Assembly (NCBI GenBank): GCA_013911885.1
Contig: JACESI010000002.1
Location: 1 to 64,000, forward strand
Direction: 5' to 3'
Source of the DNA: Hyphomicrobiales bacterium
GTDB lineage: Bacteria; Pseudomonadota; Alphaproteobacteria; Rhizobiales; JACESI01
Length of the DNA stretch: 64,000 nucleotides
Made by a program: the position numbers and the translations under genes. The notes under the pieces were generated by a model. The model was not told the DNA's origin, made no database searches, and was given only the letters and a program-made list of their open reading frames with translations. This document shows, piece after piece, positions 10,177 through 19,630 of the stretch; the stretch's first letter is position 1; every line of letters begins with the position of its first letter.

Positions 10177-10878
10177 TCAGGACGATGATAAGGGGTAAAG
10201 CGTTTCCACCCGATCAGCATGAGCAACCACGGCTGCGGTTGCAATATTGAGGAACAAGCCATGCTCAACAAGCCCCGGTACAGAGCAAAGCCCTGCAACC
10301 AGCCTCTCAGGATCCTCGATCCTGCCGAGCGAGGCATCCAGCACGATGTTTCCGCTATCGGTCAGAAACGGTGTCTCGCGGCCGCCGCGCACCGTCAGGC
10401 CGCCGGAAAGGCCCTGTGCGCTGAATACCGTTTCAAGCGCCCGCATTGTCGCCGCAAGTCCGAAGCTAACCACCTCCAGCGGCAAAGGGAACGCGCCAAG
10501 GGTTTCGACAACTTTCGACTGATCGGCAATGACCAGCATGGATTTCGAGGCGCGGGCAACGATTTTTTCACGCAGATGCGCGCCGCCGCCGCCTTTGATG
10601 AGGCCAAGGCCGGGGCCGATTTCGTCGGCACCGTCAATTGTAAGGTCGAGGGCAGGCTCCTGATCCAGCGTTGCGAGAGGGATATTGCGGCCCGCCGCGA
10701 GCATCTCTGTTGCTTTTGATGTCGGAACACAGACAATGTCAAGACCATCCGCCACGGCATCGCCGATCAGATGAACGAGTTCGTTCGCCGTGGACCCGGT
10801 GCCAAGCCCAAGTTTCATGCCTGGCTTGATCCATGCCATGGCCGCCTCAGCCGCTGCTCTTTTCAGATTCACTTCCAC
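10177..10878 (-). CDS. rpiA: Ribose-5-phosphate isomerase A
   Basis: 233 aa. Interconverts ribose 5-phosphate and ribulose 5-phosphate in the pentose phosphate pathway. Family motifs are clear: GLGTGSTANELV, LTIDGADEIGP with the catalytic acid, and KGGGGAHLREKIVA. The start is a GTG at 10878 behind a strong GGAGG ribosome binding site. It lies upstream of gor in the same orientation; NADPH made by the pentose phosphate route feeds glutathione reductase, so the pairing makes metabolic sense. Confidence 0.95.
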   Translation of the reverse strand: MEVNLKRAAAEAAMAWIKPGMKLGLGTGSTANELVHLIGDAVADGLDIVCVPTSKATEMLAAGRNIPLATLDQEPALDLTIDGADEIGPGLGLIKGGGGAHLREKIVARASKSMLVIADQSKVVETLGAFPLPLEVVSFGLAATMRALETVFSAQGLSGGLTVRGGRETPFLTDSGNIVLDASLGRIEDPERLVAGLCSVPGLVEHGLFLNIATAAVVAHADRVETLYPLSSS

Positions 10879-10951
10879 AGCTTCACCTCCCCCGCTTCAC
10901 TTGCATGGCCCGCTCCTGTGTCGCAAGGTATGGTGATCGCAAGGTTGGCGC

Positions 10952-12400
10952 CTAGCTGTTCAGACCCGACATCAGAAGATATTTCATATCGAGGAATTCC
11001 TCGACACCATGATGCGAGCCCTCGCGTCCAATGCCCGATTCCTTGACACCGCCAAATGGTGTCTCGGACGAGGCCAGAACGCCGACATTGATCCCGACCA
11101 TGCCATATTCGAGCGCCTCTGCGACACGCCAGACGCGACCGATATCGCGGGCATAGAAATAGGCGGCAAGACCCGCTGTTGTGTCGTTCGCAAGACCGAT
11201 GACCTCTGCCTCATCCTTGAAACGGAAAAGCGGCGCAAGCGGACCGAATGTTTCCTCACGGCTGATCTTCATCGCGGTCGTGGCCTCGGCGACGATGGTC
11301 GGCTCGAAGAAGGTTCCGCCAAGGGCATGACGCTTGCCGCCAATCAGGATTTGCGCGCCGTGCGATACAGCATCGGCAACGTGGCTCTCGACCTTTTCAA
11401 GCGCGCGCATGTTGATGAGCGGCCCCTGATTGACCCCGTCATCGAGGCCGGACCCGACCTTGAGCTTCGACACAGCCTCCGTCATCTTCCGGGCGAAAGC
11501 ATCAAACACGCCGTCCTGGACATAAATCCGGTTGGCGCAGACACAGGTCTGGCCGGTGTTGCGATATTTCGAAATCATGGCACCTTCGACCGCCGCATCG
11601 ATATCTGCATCATCAAACACGATGAACGGTGCGTTTCCGCCGAGTTCCATACCGACACGCTTGACGGTGCCTGCCGCCTGTTTCATCAGAAGCTTGCCAA
11701 CCGGCGTCGAACCAGTGAAGCCAATGAAGCGCACGGTCTGATTGTCGCACATTTCCTGACCGATCGCGGGTGCGTCGCCGGTGATGAGGTTGAGCACGCC
11801 CTTCGGGATTCCGGCGCGCTCGGCAAGCTCCGCGAGCGCCAGCGCGCTGAACGGCGTTTCCGGCGCCGGTTTGATGACAGCGGTGCAACCGACAGCAAGT
11901 GCCGGTGAAACCTTGCGTGTAATCATCGCCGAGGGAAAATTCCACGGCGTGATCGCCGCCATGACACCGATCGGCTGTTTGACCACCAGTACCCGGCTGT
12001 CACCGCGAAAGGTCGGAATGGTTTCGCCGTAGATGCGGCGCGCTTCCTCCGCGTAGAACTCGACAAAACCTGCACCATAAAGGATCTCGCCCCTGGATTC
12101 GGCGAGCGGTTTGCCCTGTTCGAGGGTCATGATAAGCGCCAGATCATCGGCATTCGCCACAATCAGGTCATACCAGCGGCGCAGGATCGCGGAGCGTTCC
12201 TTGGCCAGCATTTTCGACCATGACTTGAACGCGGCGTGAGCGGCGGCAATCGCCTCACGGGTTTCATCCGCGCCAAGATGCGGCACTTTGCCAAGCACCT
12301 TGCCTGTTGCCGGATTGGTGATTTCGAAACTGCCCGCCCCTATCCATTGGCCGTTGATGTAGCATTGTTGCTTGAAAAGGCTGGGGTCCTTGAGGTTCAT
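10952..12400 (-). CDS. gabD: NAD(P)-dependent succinate-semialdehyde dehydrogenase
   Basis: 482 aa aldehyde dehydrogenase. The catalytic cysteine sits in TGQTCVCANRIYV, the active-site glutamate in GMELGGNAPFIVF, and the cofactor loop in GFTGSTPVGK. The overall sequence (KEETFGPL-like REETFGPLAPLF, FGGVKESGIGREG) matches the GabD branch, which oxidises succinate semialdehyde to succinate in GABA catabolism. The start at 12400 has GGAG eight bases upstream. A GC-rich triple tandem repeat lies 41-70 bp upstream of the start. No other gab gene is next to it. Confidence 0.9.
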   Translation of the reverse strand: MNLKDPSLFKQQCYINGQWIGAGSFEITNPATGKVLGKVPHLGADETREAIAAAHAAFKSWSKMLAKERSAILRRWYDLIVANADDLALIMTLEQGKPLAESRGEILYGAGFVEFYAEEARRIYGETIPTFRGDSRVLVVKQPIGVMAAITPWNFPSAMITRKVSPALAVGCTAVIKPAPETPFSALALAELAERAGIPKGVLNLITGDAPAIGQEMCDNQTVRFIGFTGSTPVGKLLMKQAAGTVKRVGMELGGNAPFIVFDDADIDAAVEGAMISKYRNTGQTCVCANRIYVQDGVFDAFARKMTEAVSKLKVGSGLDDGVNQGPLINMRALEKVESHVADAVSHGAQILIGGKRHALGGTFFEPTIVAEATTAMKISREETFGPLAPLFRFKDEAEVIGLANDTTAGLAAYFYARDIGRVWRVAEALEYGMVGINVGVLASSETPFGGVKESGIGREGSHHGVEEFLDMKYLLMSGLNS

Positions 12401-12440
12401 GATATTTCTCCGGGATTTGAGCAACGGACAAACCGGTAGG

Positions 12441-12470
12441 GGCCGGTCGGGGCCGGTCGGGGCCGGTCGG
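12441..12470. repeat. Three perfect tandem copies of a 10-bp unit upstream of gabD
   Basis: The unit GGCCGGTCGG is repeated three times without change. It lies in the gabD leader or promoter region. Its role is unknown; copy number of such short repeats can vary. Confidence 0.9.
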
Positions 12471-12643
12471 GTAAAGGCTCAGGGCCAACTCCCTGTCGGG
12501 ACCGTACCAAAGTGACTATCACGAGATTTCTTCAAACGCCAAGAAAAATGGTCATAATCGAATCCTGATCTTGCCCCTGTGAGACGGATCAGCTAGCCCC
12601 GTCATCAAGCGTGAGCACATCCCGCCAAAGCCACAGGAATCCA

Positions 12644-13384
12644 ATGAACGCCGAGAGCGACCCCGACCGGAATTCAGATCAAAACCCTTCCCGATCAGCC
12701 CCGACCGGTTCTGGCGGTCGGATCGTTGTGTTTGATCTTGACGGCACCCTCGTCGACAGCGCCGGCGATCTCATCAGCACGCTGAATAAGGTGATCGCGC
12801 GCGAGGGCCTTCAGCCGATCGGGCGTGAATTTGTCGGCCATCTCGTTGGACAAGGTGCCTTGCGGATGCTCGACAAGGCCTATCAGTACCATGGCATGAC
12901 CCTCGATGAGGCGACGCGGAACCGCCTTCTTGGCGAATTTCTAAGGGTCTATGAAGATCACATCGCCGATGAGACACGCGCCTTTGACGGTGTTGTCGAT
13001 GTCCTCGATAATCTGCGCACCGACGGCTGGACGCTCGCGGTCTGCACCAACAAATATGAGGGCCTTTCGCGCAAGCTTCTCGGTGCGCTGAAACTCGATC
13101 ATTATTTCGCGGCGATCTGCGGATCGGACACGTTCAGTGTCCGCAAGCCGGACCCGGACCATCTTTTCGGCACCATTGACAAGGCCGGAAGCGACCGTCG
13201 GCGCGCCATCATGGTCGGCGACAGCGCCACCGACATCAACACGGCAAAAGCCGCCGCAATTCCGGTGATCGGCGTGACATTTGGCTATAGCGACGTTCTG
13301 ATCCATGAACTGGAGCCGGATCATATCGTGAGCCATTACAGGGAGATGATGGGCATCATCCGCAAAATCGGCCACGCCGCCTGA
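12644..13384 (+). CDS. gph: HAD-family phosphoglycolate phosphatase
   Basis: 246 aa from the ATG at 12644, which has AGGA just upstream; an in-frame GTG at 12611 would add 11 residues. HAD motif I is VVFDLDGTLVDSAGD with both catalytic aspartates, motif II lies around LAVCTNKYEG, and motif IV is MVGDSATDINTAKAA. The cap insertion is of the Gph type. Members remove phosphate from 2-phosphoglycolate, a by-product of DNA end repair and oxygenation reactions. It carries an N-terminal extension rich in D, N, S and R of about 24 residues that is not part of the fold. Confidence 0.88.
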   Translation: MNAESDPDRNSDQNPSRSAPTGSGGRIVVFDLDGTLVDSAGDLISTLNKVIAREGLQPIGREFVGHLVGQGALRMLDKAYQYHGMTLDEATRNRLLGEFLRVYEDHIADETRAFDGVVDVLDNLRTDGWTLAVCTNKYEGLSRKLLGALKLDHYFAAICGSDTFSVRKPDPDHLFGTIDKAGSDRRRAIMVGDSATDINTAKAAAIPVIGVTFGYSDVLIHELEPDHIVSHYREMMGIIRKIGHAA

Positions 13385-13632
13385 GCGATGCGCCCGCGAG
13401 AGCCGACACGAGCTTGACCGAGGGTGGATTTGTTTCTTTTTTGTTCTCCTGTGGATAAGATGTGGAAGAAACCGGTTTTGGGTCGGAACAAAGGGTAGAC
13501 ATGTAAAGGTTTGATGTCACAGCCGGAAAAGACGAACCACAAGGACCATGACCTTGGTTTCAGGCTCACGAAGACGGGACACAGAAGCATCATCATCATG
13601 GCAGATGATCACGGCAAGATGGACACGGCACG

Positions 13633-15726
13633 ATGAGCATTGAAAAACCCGAAGATCTGTTTTCGAGTTTTGACACCCCTTCCCCTCCCAAACCCGCTCG
13701 TGCGACCGCGGTGAAAACCGTGCCGCAGCCAATGTCCTCAAACGTCACGACAAGCGGAAATGCGCCCGCCACCCCGCGCGGAAAGGCTGACGCGGAAGGC
13801 GGTTATACCGCCGCTGATATCGAAGTCCTCGAAGGGCTGGAACCGGTTCGCCGCCGTCCGGGCATGTATATCGGCGGAACCGATGAAAAGGCGCTCCACC
13901 ATCTCTTCGCCGAGGTGATCGACAACGCCATGGACGAGGCGGTCGCCGGTCATGCCACCTGGATCGAGGTCGAACTCGGCGCGGATGGCGCGCTCAGTGT
14001 CACCGACAATGGACGCGGCATCCCGGTCGACGCCCACCCGAAATTCAAGGACAAGTCAGCGCTCGAAGTCATCATGACGACGCTGCATGCGGGAGGCAAA
14101 TTCGATTCCGCCGTCTACGAGACTTCCGGCGGTCTGCACGGTGTCGGCGTTTCCGTGGTCAATGCGCTTTCCGACCGGCTCGAGGTCGAGGTTGCCCGCA
14201 ACCGCACACTCTATCGCCAGTGCTTTTCACGCGGCGTGCCGCAGGGCCCTCTCGAAAATCTCGGACCAATCCAGAACCGCCGCGGCACCCGCGTCACCTT
14301 CCACCCCGATCAGGAGATTTTCGTCAAGGGCGCGCGTTTCTCTCCCGTAACGCTGATGCGGATGGCGCGCTCCAAGGCTTATCTTTTCGGTGGCGTCGAA
14401 ATCCGCTGGACCTGCGCGCCCGAGCTTCTGATCGGCAAGGATGGCGCGCTCGAAAAGGCGGTGTTTCATTTCCCCGGCGGCCTCAGAGACTTTCTCGGTG
14501 AGCGGCTTACCGGGGAACGCAAGGTGGTCGAAGACATCTTTGCCGGCAGGACCGAGCGCCTGAGCGGCCACGGCGCGGTCGAATGGGCCGTCGCCTGGTA
14601 TGCCGGAGACGGCTTCATCAATTCCTATTGCAACACGATCCCGACACCGGAAGGCGGCACCCATGAGACCGGGTTCCGGTCGGTCCTGCTGCGCGGGCTT
14701 AAAAACTATGCCGAGCTGACCGGCAACAAGAAAGCGGCGATCCTGACGAGCGATGACATCATGACGTCCTGCGGCGCGATGCTGTCGGTCTTCGTGCGCG
14801 AGCCGGAATTCGTTGGTCAGACCAAGGACCGACTTGCGACGACCGAAGCGATCCGCATTGTCGAGAACGCCCTGCGTGATCAGTTCGATCACTGGCTGAC
14901 CGGCTCGCCCAATCAGGCAAGCCGCCTGCTCGAATGGGTGATTGACCGCGCCGACGAACGCCTGCGCCGTCGACAGGAGCGTGAAATCAACCGCAAGACG
15001 GCGGTCCGCAAACTCCGCCTTCCCGGCAAACTCGCCGATTGCAGCCAGAACTCGGCCGAAGGTTCCGAGCTTTTCATTGTCGAGGGCGATTCGGCAGGCG
15101 GTTCGGCGAAACAGGGTAGAAACCGCAAGAACCAGGCAATTCTTCCCCTGCGTGGCAAAATTCTGAACGTCGCCAATGCGGGTCGCGACAAGCTCGCCGC
15201 CAACCAGCAGCTTGCCGATCTCATTCAGGCATTGGGCTGCGGCACCGGTTCGCGCTATCGCGCTGACGACCTTCGCTATGAGCGCGTGATCATCATGACC
15301 GATGCGGATGTGGACGGCGCGCATATCGCGGCGCTTCTGATCACCTTCTTCTTTCAGGAATTGACGCAGCTTGTCCGCGACGGACACCTGTTCATGGCTG
15401 TTCCGCCGCTCTATCGCATCACACAGGGCGGCAAGACGCTCTATGCGAGAGACGATGCCCACAAGGATCAGCTTCTGGCCGAGGAATTCACCGGGCGCGG
15501 GAAAATCGATATCGGACGCTTCAAAGGCCTTGGCGAAATGCTCCCGGCGCAGCTCAAGGAAACCACCATGGATCCGGCGAAACGGACGCTGCTGCGTGTT
15601 GAAATCGTCTCGGAGAGCGACGGCACCACCGCCGACACGGTCAACCGTCTGATGGGCAACAAACCGGAAGCGCGCTTTCAATTCATTCAGGAAAATGCTG
15701 AATTTGCCGACGGGCTCGATATCTGA
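13633..15726 (+). CDS. parE: DNA topoisomerase IV subunit B
   Basis: 697 aa ATPase subunit of topoisomerase IV, which decatenates daughter chromosomes together with ParC. The GHKL ATPase motifs are DNAMDEAVAGHA and TDNGRGIPVD, with the ATP lid region GGLHGVGVSVVNALS. The Toprim domain is seen in EGDSAGGSAKQGR and MTDADVDGAHI, and the C-terminal GRFKGLGEM is typical. Length near 700 residues and an N-terminal extension of about 45 residues rich in P, T and K favour ParE over GyrB. It stands alone, with tRNA-Asn following. Confidence 0.93.
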   Translation: MSIEKPEDLFSSFDTPSPPKPARATAVKTVPQPMSSNVTTSGNAPATPRGKADAEGGYTAADIEVLEGLEPVRRRPGMYIGGTDEKALHHLFAEVIDNAMDEAVAGHATWIEVELGADGALSVTDNGRGIPVDAHPKFKDKSALEVIMTTLHAGGKFDSAVYETSGGLHGVGVSVVNALSDRLEVEVARNRTLYRQCFSRGVPQGPLENLGPIQNRRGTRVTFHPDQEIFVKGARFSPVTLMRMARSKAYLFGGVEIRWTCAPELLIGKDGALEKAVFHFPGGLRDFLGERLTGERKVVEDIFAGRTERLSGHGAVEWAVAWYAGDGFINSYCNTIPTPEGGTHETGFRSVLLRGLKNYAELTGNKKAAILTSDDIMTSCGAMLSVFVREPEFVGQTKDRLATTEAIRIVENALRDQFDHWLTGSPNQASRLLEWVIDRADERLRRRQEREINRKTAVRKLRLPGKLADCSQNSAEGSELFIVEGDSAGGSAKQGRNRKNQAILPLRGKILNVANAGRDKLAANQQLADLIQALGCGTGSRYRADDLRYERVIIMTDADVDGAHIAALLITFFFQELTQLVRDGHLFMAVPPLYRITQGGKTLYARDDAHKDQLLAEEFTGRGKIDIGRFKGLGEMLPAQLKETTMDPAKRTLLRVEIVSESDGTTADTVNRLMGNKPEARFQFIQENAEFADGLDI

Positions 15727-15868
15727 CAGCTTTCAGGGCAGCCCAACGGCCTTGATGCTTATGCAGAACCGGCTAAAAACTTTTCAGACGATAAATCGAC
15801 CTTTCCCCTTTGCAACCGCGGCGAAGCTTTGGTATAGGACGCTCCTCACGTTCGCGTCGAGACGGCAT

Positions 15869-15944
15869 TCCCCGATAGCTCAGTTGGTAGAGCAAATGAC
15901 TGTTAATCATTGGGTCACAGGTTCGAGTCCTGTTCGGGGAGCCA
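15869..15944 (+). tRNA. tRNA-Asn (GTT)
   Basis: 76 nt with encoded CCA. The acceptor arms TCCCCGA and TCGGGGA pair, the anticodon stem AATGA/TCATT encloses the loop CTGTTAA, and the T-loop is GGTTCGAGTCC. Confidence 0.97.
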
Positions 15945-16138
15945 TTTCTTAGTTAATAATCAAATGAATGTGGCGTTATCTTAAAGCATTTTCTTAAATT
16001 TCTGAAGCTGCACAGGCAGCGTCAAGGCGCGCGGCCTGGATCAGACGTCCAAAATCGTTGTTCGTTCGTCCGGTCGATCAATCGCTCACCAGCTTCCCGT
16101 ACATGGCGAACAATCAATTATGCGAATCTCGAGCTGCT

Positions 16139-16420
16139 TCAGCGACGATAGCCGCGCGGGCAGCGTTCGACATAGACGCGACCGCGACGATCACGGTAGC
16201 GGCATTCGCCAGGCGTTGTTGCTGCGCCGATGAGCGCACCGGCGGCACCGCCTGCGAGCGCGCCGATGGCTGCCCCCCGTCCGCCACCAGCAAGCGCACC
16301 AATCGCTGCGCCGGAACCGGCGCCAATAAGGGCGCCGCCTGCCGCGCGATTGCCTGGTCTGGTCGTATCGCACCCGACAAGGAACAATCCGGCTACGAGA
16401 ATTGCGATCATTTTCATCAT
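16139..16420 (-). CDS. Small glycine-zipper lipoprotein
   Basis: 93 aa from the ATG at 16420, with GGAG eight bases upstream. The N-terminus is a lipoprotein signal with lipobox LFLVGC, so the protein should be lipid-anchored. It continues with alternating GG/GA repeats (RAAGGALIGAGSG, GRGAAIGALAGG), the glycine-zipper 2TM pattern seen in small envelope and outer-membrane lipoproteins. The C-terminus is short and basic (CPRGYRR). No partner gene is adjacent. Function is unknown. Confidence 0.85.
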   Translation of the reverse strand: MMKMIAILVAGLFLVGCDTTRPGNRAAGGALIGAGSGAAIGALAGGGRGAAIGALAGGAAGALIGAATTPGECRYRDRRGRVYVERCPRGYRR

Positions 16421-17065
16421 TGAATTACTCCTTGTTGCTTTCGCTATGGTTTGATCCGCGACACCATCCACAACTGCAATAAATCATACAGACATGCACC
16501 ACGTGGTTCTTAGAAGGGGCAAGTCATGGTTTCATGATGGCGAAAATAAGTCACGATTAAGAGATTATCGTCACAGGGTAAGCCTGTTCACTGTTGCCAG
16601 AAGGAAATTTCACGCCATTGCTGATGCGAAAACATGCTTGGCGACGCATGTCCCATGTCATTTGACAGATGCCCTATGAATTCTATTTTGAGAATAGCCA
16701 GAGTCATTAACGTTACACACGAACAGCTTCTGCTGGATCGGCGAGGGATTGACGCCCCTCCTGGCTACCCTTATCGGGCACGCCCTTTCGTGTGAAAGGA
16801 CGTAAGAAACGCCGTCTCACACAGAACCTTCAGAGCCGCCCGCCACCGCCGCCTTTCGACGGTACCAAGAAGCACGAATGATTGTGGTTTGGCTTTTTGT
16901 GGACGGATCTCTCCGGTCGCAAGCACCTCGATCGCCTTTGCAAAATCTTCAACCGACAATCCGCGTTCGCATGATCATCGTTTCCTATCTAACCCATCCA
17001 GCCCATTCCATGCGCGTGGCGAAGGATATGAACTGAGTAACACTATTGATAATAATGAAGATTTT
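16421..17065. other. Intergenic stretch without a confident gene
   Basis: About 645 bp between the lipoprotein gene and tRNA-Gly, visibly more AT-rich than its surroundings. The only candidate is a 62-codon minus-strand frame (16771-16959) that would need a TTG start and has no clear ribosome binding site. Its sequence (DFAKAIEVLATGEIRP) looks protein-like but matches nothing I know. I do not call it a gene. Confidence 0.5.
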
Positions 17066-17139
17066 TGGAGCGGGTAGCGGGAATCGAACCCGCATATTCA
17101 GCTTGGAAGGCTGCTGCACTACCATTGTGCTATACCCGC
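17066..17139 (-). tRNA. tRNA-Gly (TCC)
   Basis: 74 nt including encoded CCA. Acceptor GCGGGTA pairs with TACCCGC; the anticodon loop is CTTCCAA within the stem GCAGC/GCTG. It lies 23 bp from tRNA-Tyr on the same strand, so the two are likely co-transcribed. Confidence 0.96.
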
Positions 17140-17162
17140 GCCGTGGGTCCCGGACGAGGCGA

Positions 17163-17247
17163 TGGTGGAGGAGGTTGGATTCGAACCAACGTAGGCTTAG
17201 CCAGCGGATTTACAGTCCGCCCCCTTTAGCCACTCGGGCACTCCTCC
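17163..17247 (-). tRNA. tRNA-Tyr (GTA)
   Basis: 85 nt including CCA, with the long variable arm expected of tRNA-Tyr. Acceptor GGAGGAG pairs with CTCCTCC and the anticodon loop reads CTGTAAA. Confidence 0.96.
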
Positions 17248-17477
17248 GATCGCTCGGTCGCCCGACCGTCTGACACCTGACCGGAAAGTCTGTCTCAAAT
17301 GAGCGGGAACCGATTATCGCCAAGCGATGACCGTGCGCGTTTATGGCGACAGGCAGTCGTGCTGTCAATGGTCAAATGGTGCCGCAAGATCGCCAATCGC
17401 CCCTGCCCTCTGTTCTTTTCTGCCTGAAGCGATTAGAGGTTTTCGGAGATGAGATACCAGACAACCGACAGGGCCGC

Positions 17478-18326
17478 ATGGCAGACAAGAAACCGCGTTT
17501 CTCCCGTTCCGACCGGAGCCAGTCCCGACGCGCCGGAGGAAATTCTGCCCGCAGGCCTGGCGGCGGATCAGGCGGCGGATCAGGCGGCAGACCCGGCGTT
17601 GAGCCGGGGCTGAAGCCTGATGATATCGTGATTTACGGCACCCATGCCGTCGATGCGGCGCTGCAAAACCCGGACCGTCGCATCACCAGAATTCTCGCAA
17701 CCCGTAATGCCGCAGATCGACTTTCAAATTCGGGCCAGACACGTGGCCTGGAGGTCGAGATCGTTGCGCCCGAGATGATCAGCGCCCTTGCCGGTGCCGA
17801 TGCCGTGCATCAGGGCATGGCGCTGATCGCAAGGCCCCTCGAAACGCTCGATCTGCATGATATCGAGGATGCCCGTTTTCTGGTGGTGCTGGATCAGGTG
17901 ACCGATCCGCACAATGTTGGCGCGATCATCCGTTCGGCGGTTGCGCTCGGGGTTGATGCGCTTGTCACCACCCACCGCAACGCGGCGCGCGAAACCGGGC
18001 TTCTCGCCAAAACGGCATCAGGCGGGCTTGACTTCATTCGCCTCGTTCATGTGCCGAATCTTGCGCAGGCGCTGGTCAAGCTGCGCGATTTCGGGTTCGT
18101 TTCGATCGGCCTCGACAGCGCGGCCGCGGAGGATCTTGTAAACACGCTCCATGGCGACAAGATCGCGCTTGTTCTCGGGGCCGAAGGTCAGGGCCTGCGT
18201 CGGCTCACGCGGGAGCGCTGCGACGCCCTCGCCCGGCTCGACATGCCGGGACCGATCAAGAGCCTCAATGTATCGAACGCGGCAGCGCTTTCACTTTATC
18301 TCACGGCCCGCCATCTCGGCATCTGA
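17478..18326 (+). CDS. rlmB: SPOUT-family rRNA 2'-O-methyltransferase (RlmB/TrmH group)
   Basis: 282 aa from the ATG at 17478; the frame runs further upstream but the chosen start leads straight into a basic, glycine-rich tail (residues 1-45) followed by the substrate-binding domain. The three SPOUT motifs are present: DQVTDPHNVGAIIRSA, LVLGAEGQGLRRLTRERCD and SLNVSNAAALSLY, which form the trefoil-knot SAM site. RlmB methylates G2251 of 23S rRNA; a close paralogue cannot be fully excluded. Its stop codon lies within a palindrome shared with the stop of the convergent neighbour. Confidence 0.88.
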   Translation: MADKKPRFSRSDRSQSRRAGGNSARRPGGGSGGGSGGRPGVEPGLKPDDIVIYGTHAVDAALQNPDRRITRILATRNAADRLSNSGQTRGLEVEIVAPEMISALAGADAVHQGMALIARPLETLDLHDIEDARFLVVLDQVTDPHNVGAIIRSAVALGVDALVTTHRNAARETGLLAKTASGGLDFIRLVHVPNLAQALVKLRDFGFVSIGLDSAAAEDLVNTLHGDKIALVLGAEGQGLRRLTRERCDALARLDMPGPIKSLNVSNAAALSLYLTARHLGI

Positions 18327-18335
18327 GGCGCCTCA
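18324..18335. repeat. 12-bp perfect palindrome containing both convergent stop codons
   Basis: TGAGGCGCCTCA reads the same on both strands. Its first three bases are the rlmB stop and, on the other strand, the stop of the convergent histidine-rich protein gene. A six-bp hairpin arm here could act as a weak shared terminator, but there is no T-run. Confidence 0.7.
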
Positions 18336-19109
18336 TTCACAAAAGCGCGCCTCATCGATGCGGATCGATTTTCCAGAGGGGCTGCTCAATGTTCGCACGC
18401 GCCGGTTGCAGAATTCGAGTTCCTCGACGCTGAAGAACGTGCGCGGTACCGGAAGGCCGGTGTTGCCGATAAGATTGTCATCGACAATCGGCAGCCCCGG
18501 TGAAATCACCGTGTTCGCGTTGCGGATGACGGTAACGCCGTTTTCCTGACGAAATACGACATGAGCAATAAGAACCGGGGCTATAAGAACCGGGGCAAGA
18601 CGAATTGGCGAGGGATCCCCCGTGATCGCATCCGGCAGAGGGTTTGCCGCTGTCTGGATCACCTCTATCGGCAGCGGCAAGTTATCGAGCATGCCACGGG
18701 TCGAGCGTGGCACCGGCCAGCGTGTTGCATCCGGGCTGATGTGAATGAAATCATCATCACGGTGGGTATGCGACAGATATCTGTCATGGCGATGGGTAAC
18801 GCCTTTCAGGATGAAAGTCTTTTTACTGCCCCGATCAATCTGCCGCACCTTGAAGACGTGGTCATGTCGTTCAGTGCGCGGATCGCGCAGCTTTTCCCGG
18901 CGGACTTTCCCGCGAAACATACCATGCGATGATTGATCAGCGTGGTTCTGATGGTGGCGCATATCAGCACCATGATGTGACACCGAATGGCTTGATATAT
19001 TGTCAGGCGCATTGCCAGAAGAACTGGCAGACGCGTAAAGCGCTCCCATTCCTGCCGTACCGCCGGCAAGCAATGTTGCGGCGAGCAACCGGTAAAAACG
19101 CATAGTCAT
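18333..19109 (-). CDS. Exported histidine-rich hypothetical protein
   Basis: 258 aa. The N-terminus is a signal peptide (MTMRFYRLLAATLLAGGTAG, cleavage near ASA). Residues 35-65 are rich in His (SHSVSHHGADMRHHQNHADQ), and a second His/Asp cluster follows (THRHDRYLSHTHRDDD), which suggests metal binding in the periplasm. A short internal repeat APVLIAPVLIAHV sits near residue 170. GGAGAG precedes the start. I recognise no family. It converges on rlmB with six bp between the coding regions' stops. Confidence 0.7.
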   Translation of the reverse strand: MTMRFYRLLAATLLAGGTAGMGALYASASSSGNAPDNISSHSVSHHGADMRHHQNHADQSSHGMFRGKVRREKLRDPRTERHDHVFKVRQIDRGSKKTFILKGVTHRHDRYLSHTHRDDDFIHISPDATRWPVPRSTRGMLDNLPLPIEVIQTAANPLPDAITGDPSPIRLAPVLIAPVLIAHVVFRQENGVTVIRNANTVISPGLPIVDDNLIGNTGLPVPRTFFSVEELEFCNRRVRTLSSPSGKSIRIDEARFCE

Positions 19110-19264
19110 GGCCTTTTCTCTCCAAACGGAACAAGGGAGTATGAAACAGGCACCGCATCGAACCGCCGTTCAGGCGATCCGCACCATGAACATTAAAGAA
19201 CGTTAACGATCGAAGATCAAGCGACAAAACGCGCGACAACCCGCCCTTTGTGCGCGTATCGTTT

Positions 19265-19630
19265 CTAGCTGAAGAATGATTTGAAGACCGGCACGACGGT
19301 CTTGCTGAAGAACGTCCCATAACGCAACAGAGCAACCACAAGCAAGGCAAGAAGGCCAATCGCCACCACCCGCGTCATCCGGTATTGCGTGCTGCCATGG
19401 TCCAGCGCCAGACCCGCGATGCTGACCAGAAGGAACACCGCTGCAACCTTCACGACCAGCCTGAGATCACCCAGAAACCCGGTGAGAAAATTACCCAGGA
19501 CGCCTTTCAGAGCGCGAAGGAGCGGATCGACATCATGCCAGAGCCAATAGGCAAGGCCAACGGTGAGCAGTGTGAAAAGAAGCGCGATGACGCCATCGAG
19601 CGGGGTTCGGGCGTGATTATCCTCGCTCAT
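19265..19630 (-). CDS. Small membrane protein, last gene of the Rieske operon
   Basis: 121 aa with three hydrophobic stretches: GVIALLFTLLTVGLAYWLW, VVKVAAVFLLVSIAGLAL and VVAIGLLALLVVALL, ending in a short basic tail. Its ATG overlaps the stop of the upstream gene (ATGA), so it should be translationally coupled. I do not recognise the family. Its place in the operon suggests a membrane partner of the Rieske/ferric-reductase protein. Confidence 0.72.
   Translation of the reverse strand: MSEDNHARTPLDGVIALLFTLLTVGLAYWLWHDVDPLLRALKGVLGNFLTGFLGDLRLVVKVAAVFLLVSIAGLALDHGSTQYRMTRVVAIGLLALLVVALLRYGTFFSKTVVPVFKSFFS

Noticed and set aside
14227..15681. 484-codon minus-strand frame opposite parE
   Set aside because: Long, but parE motifs occupy the plus strand throughout; the antisense translation has no recognisable domain.
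16771..16959. 62-codon minus-strand frame in the intergenic region before tRNA-Gly
   Set aside because: Needs a TTG start without a ribosome binding site and matches nothing I know; left as intergenic.
17046..17273. Plus-strand frame across the tRNA-Gly and tRNA-Tyr genes
   Set aside because: It is the reverse complement of two well-formed tRNA genes.
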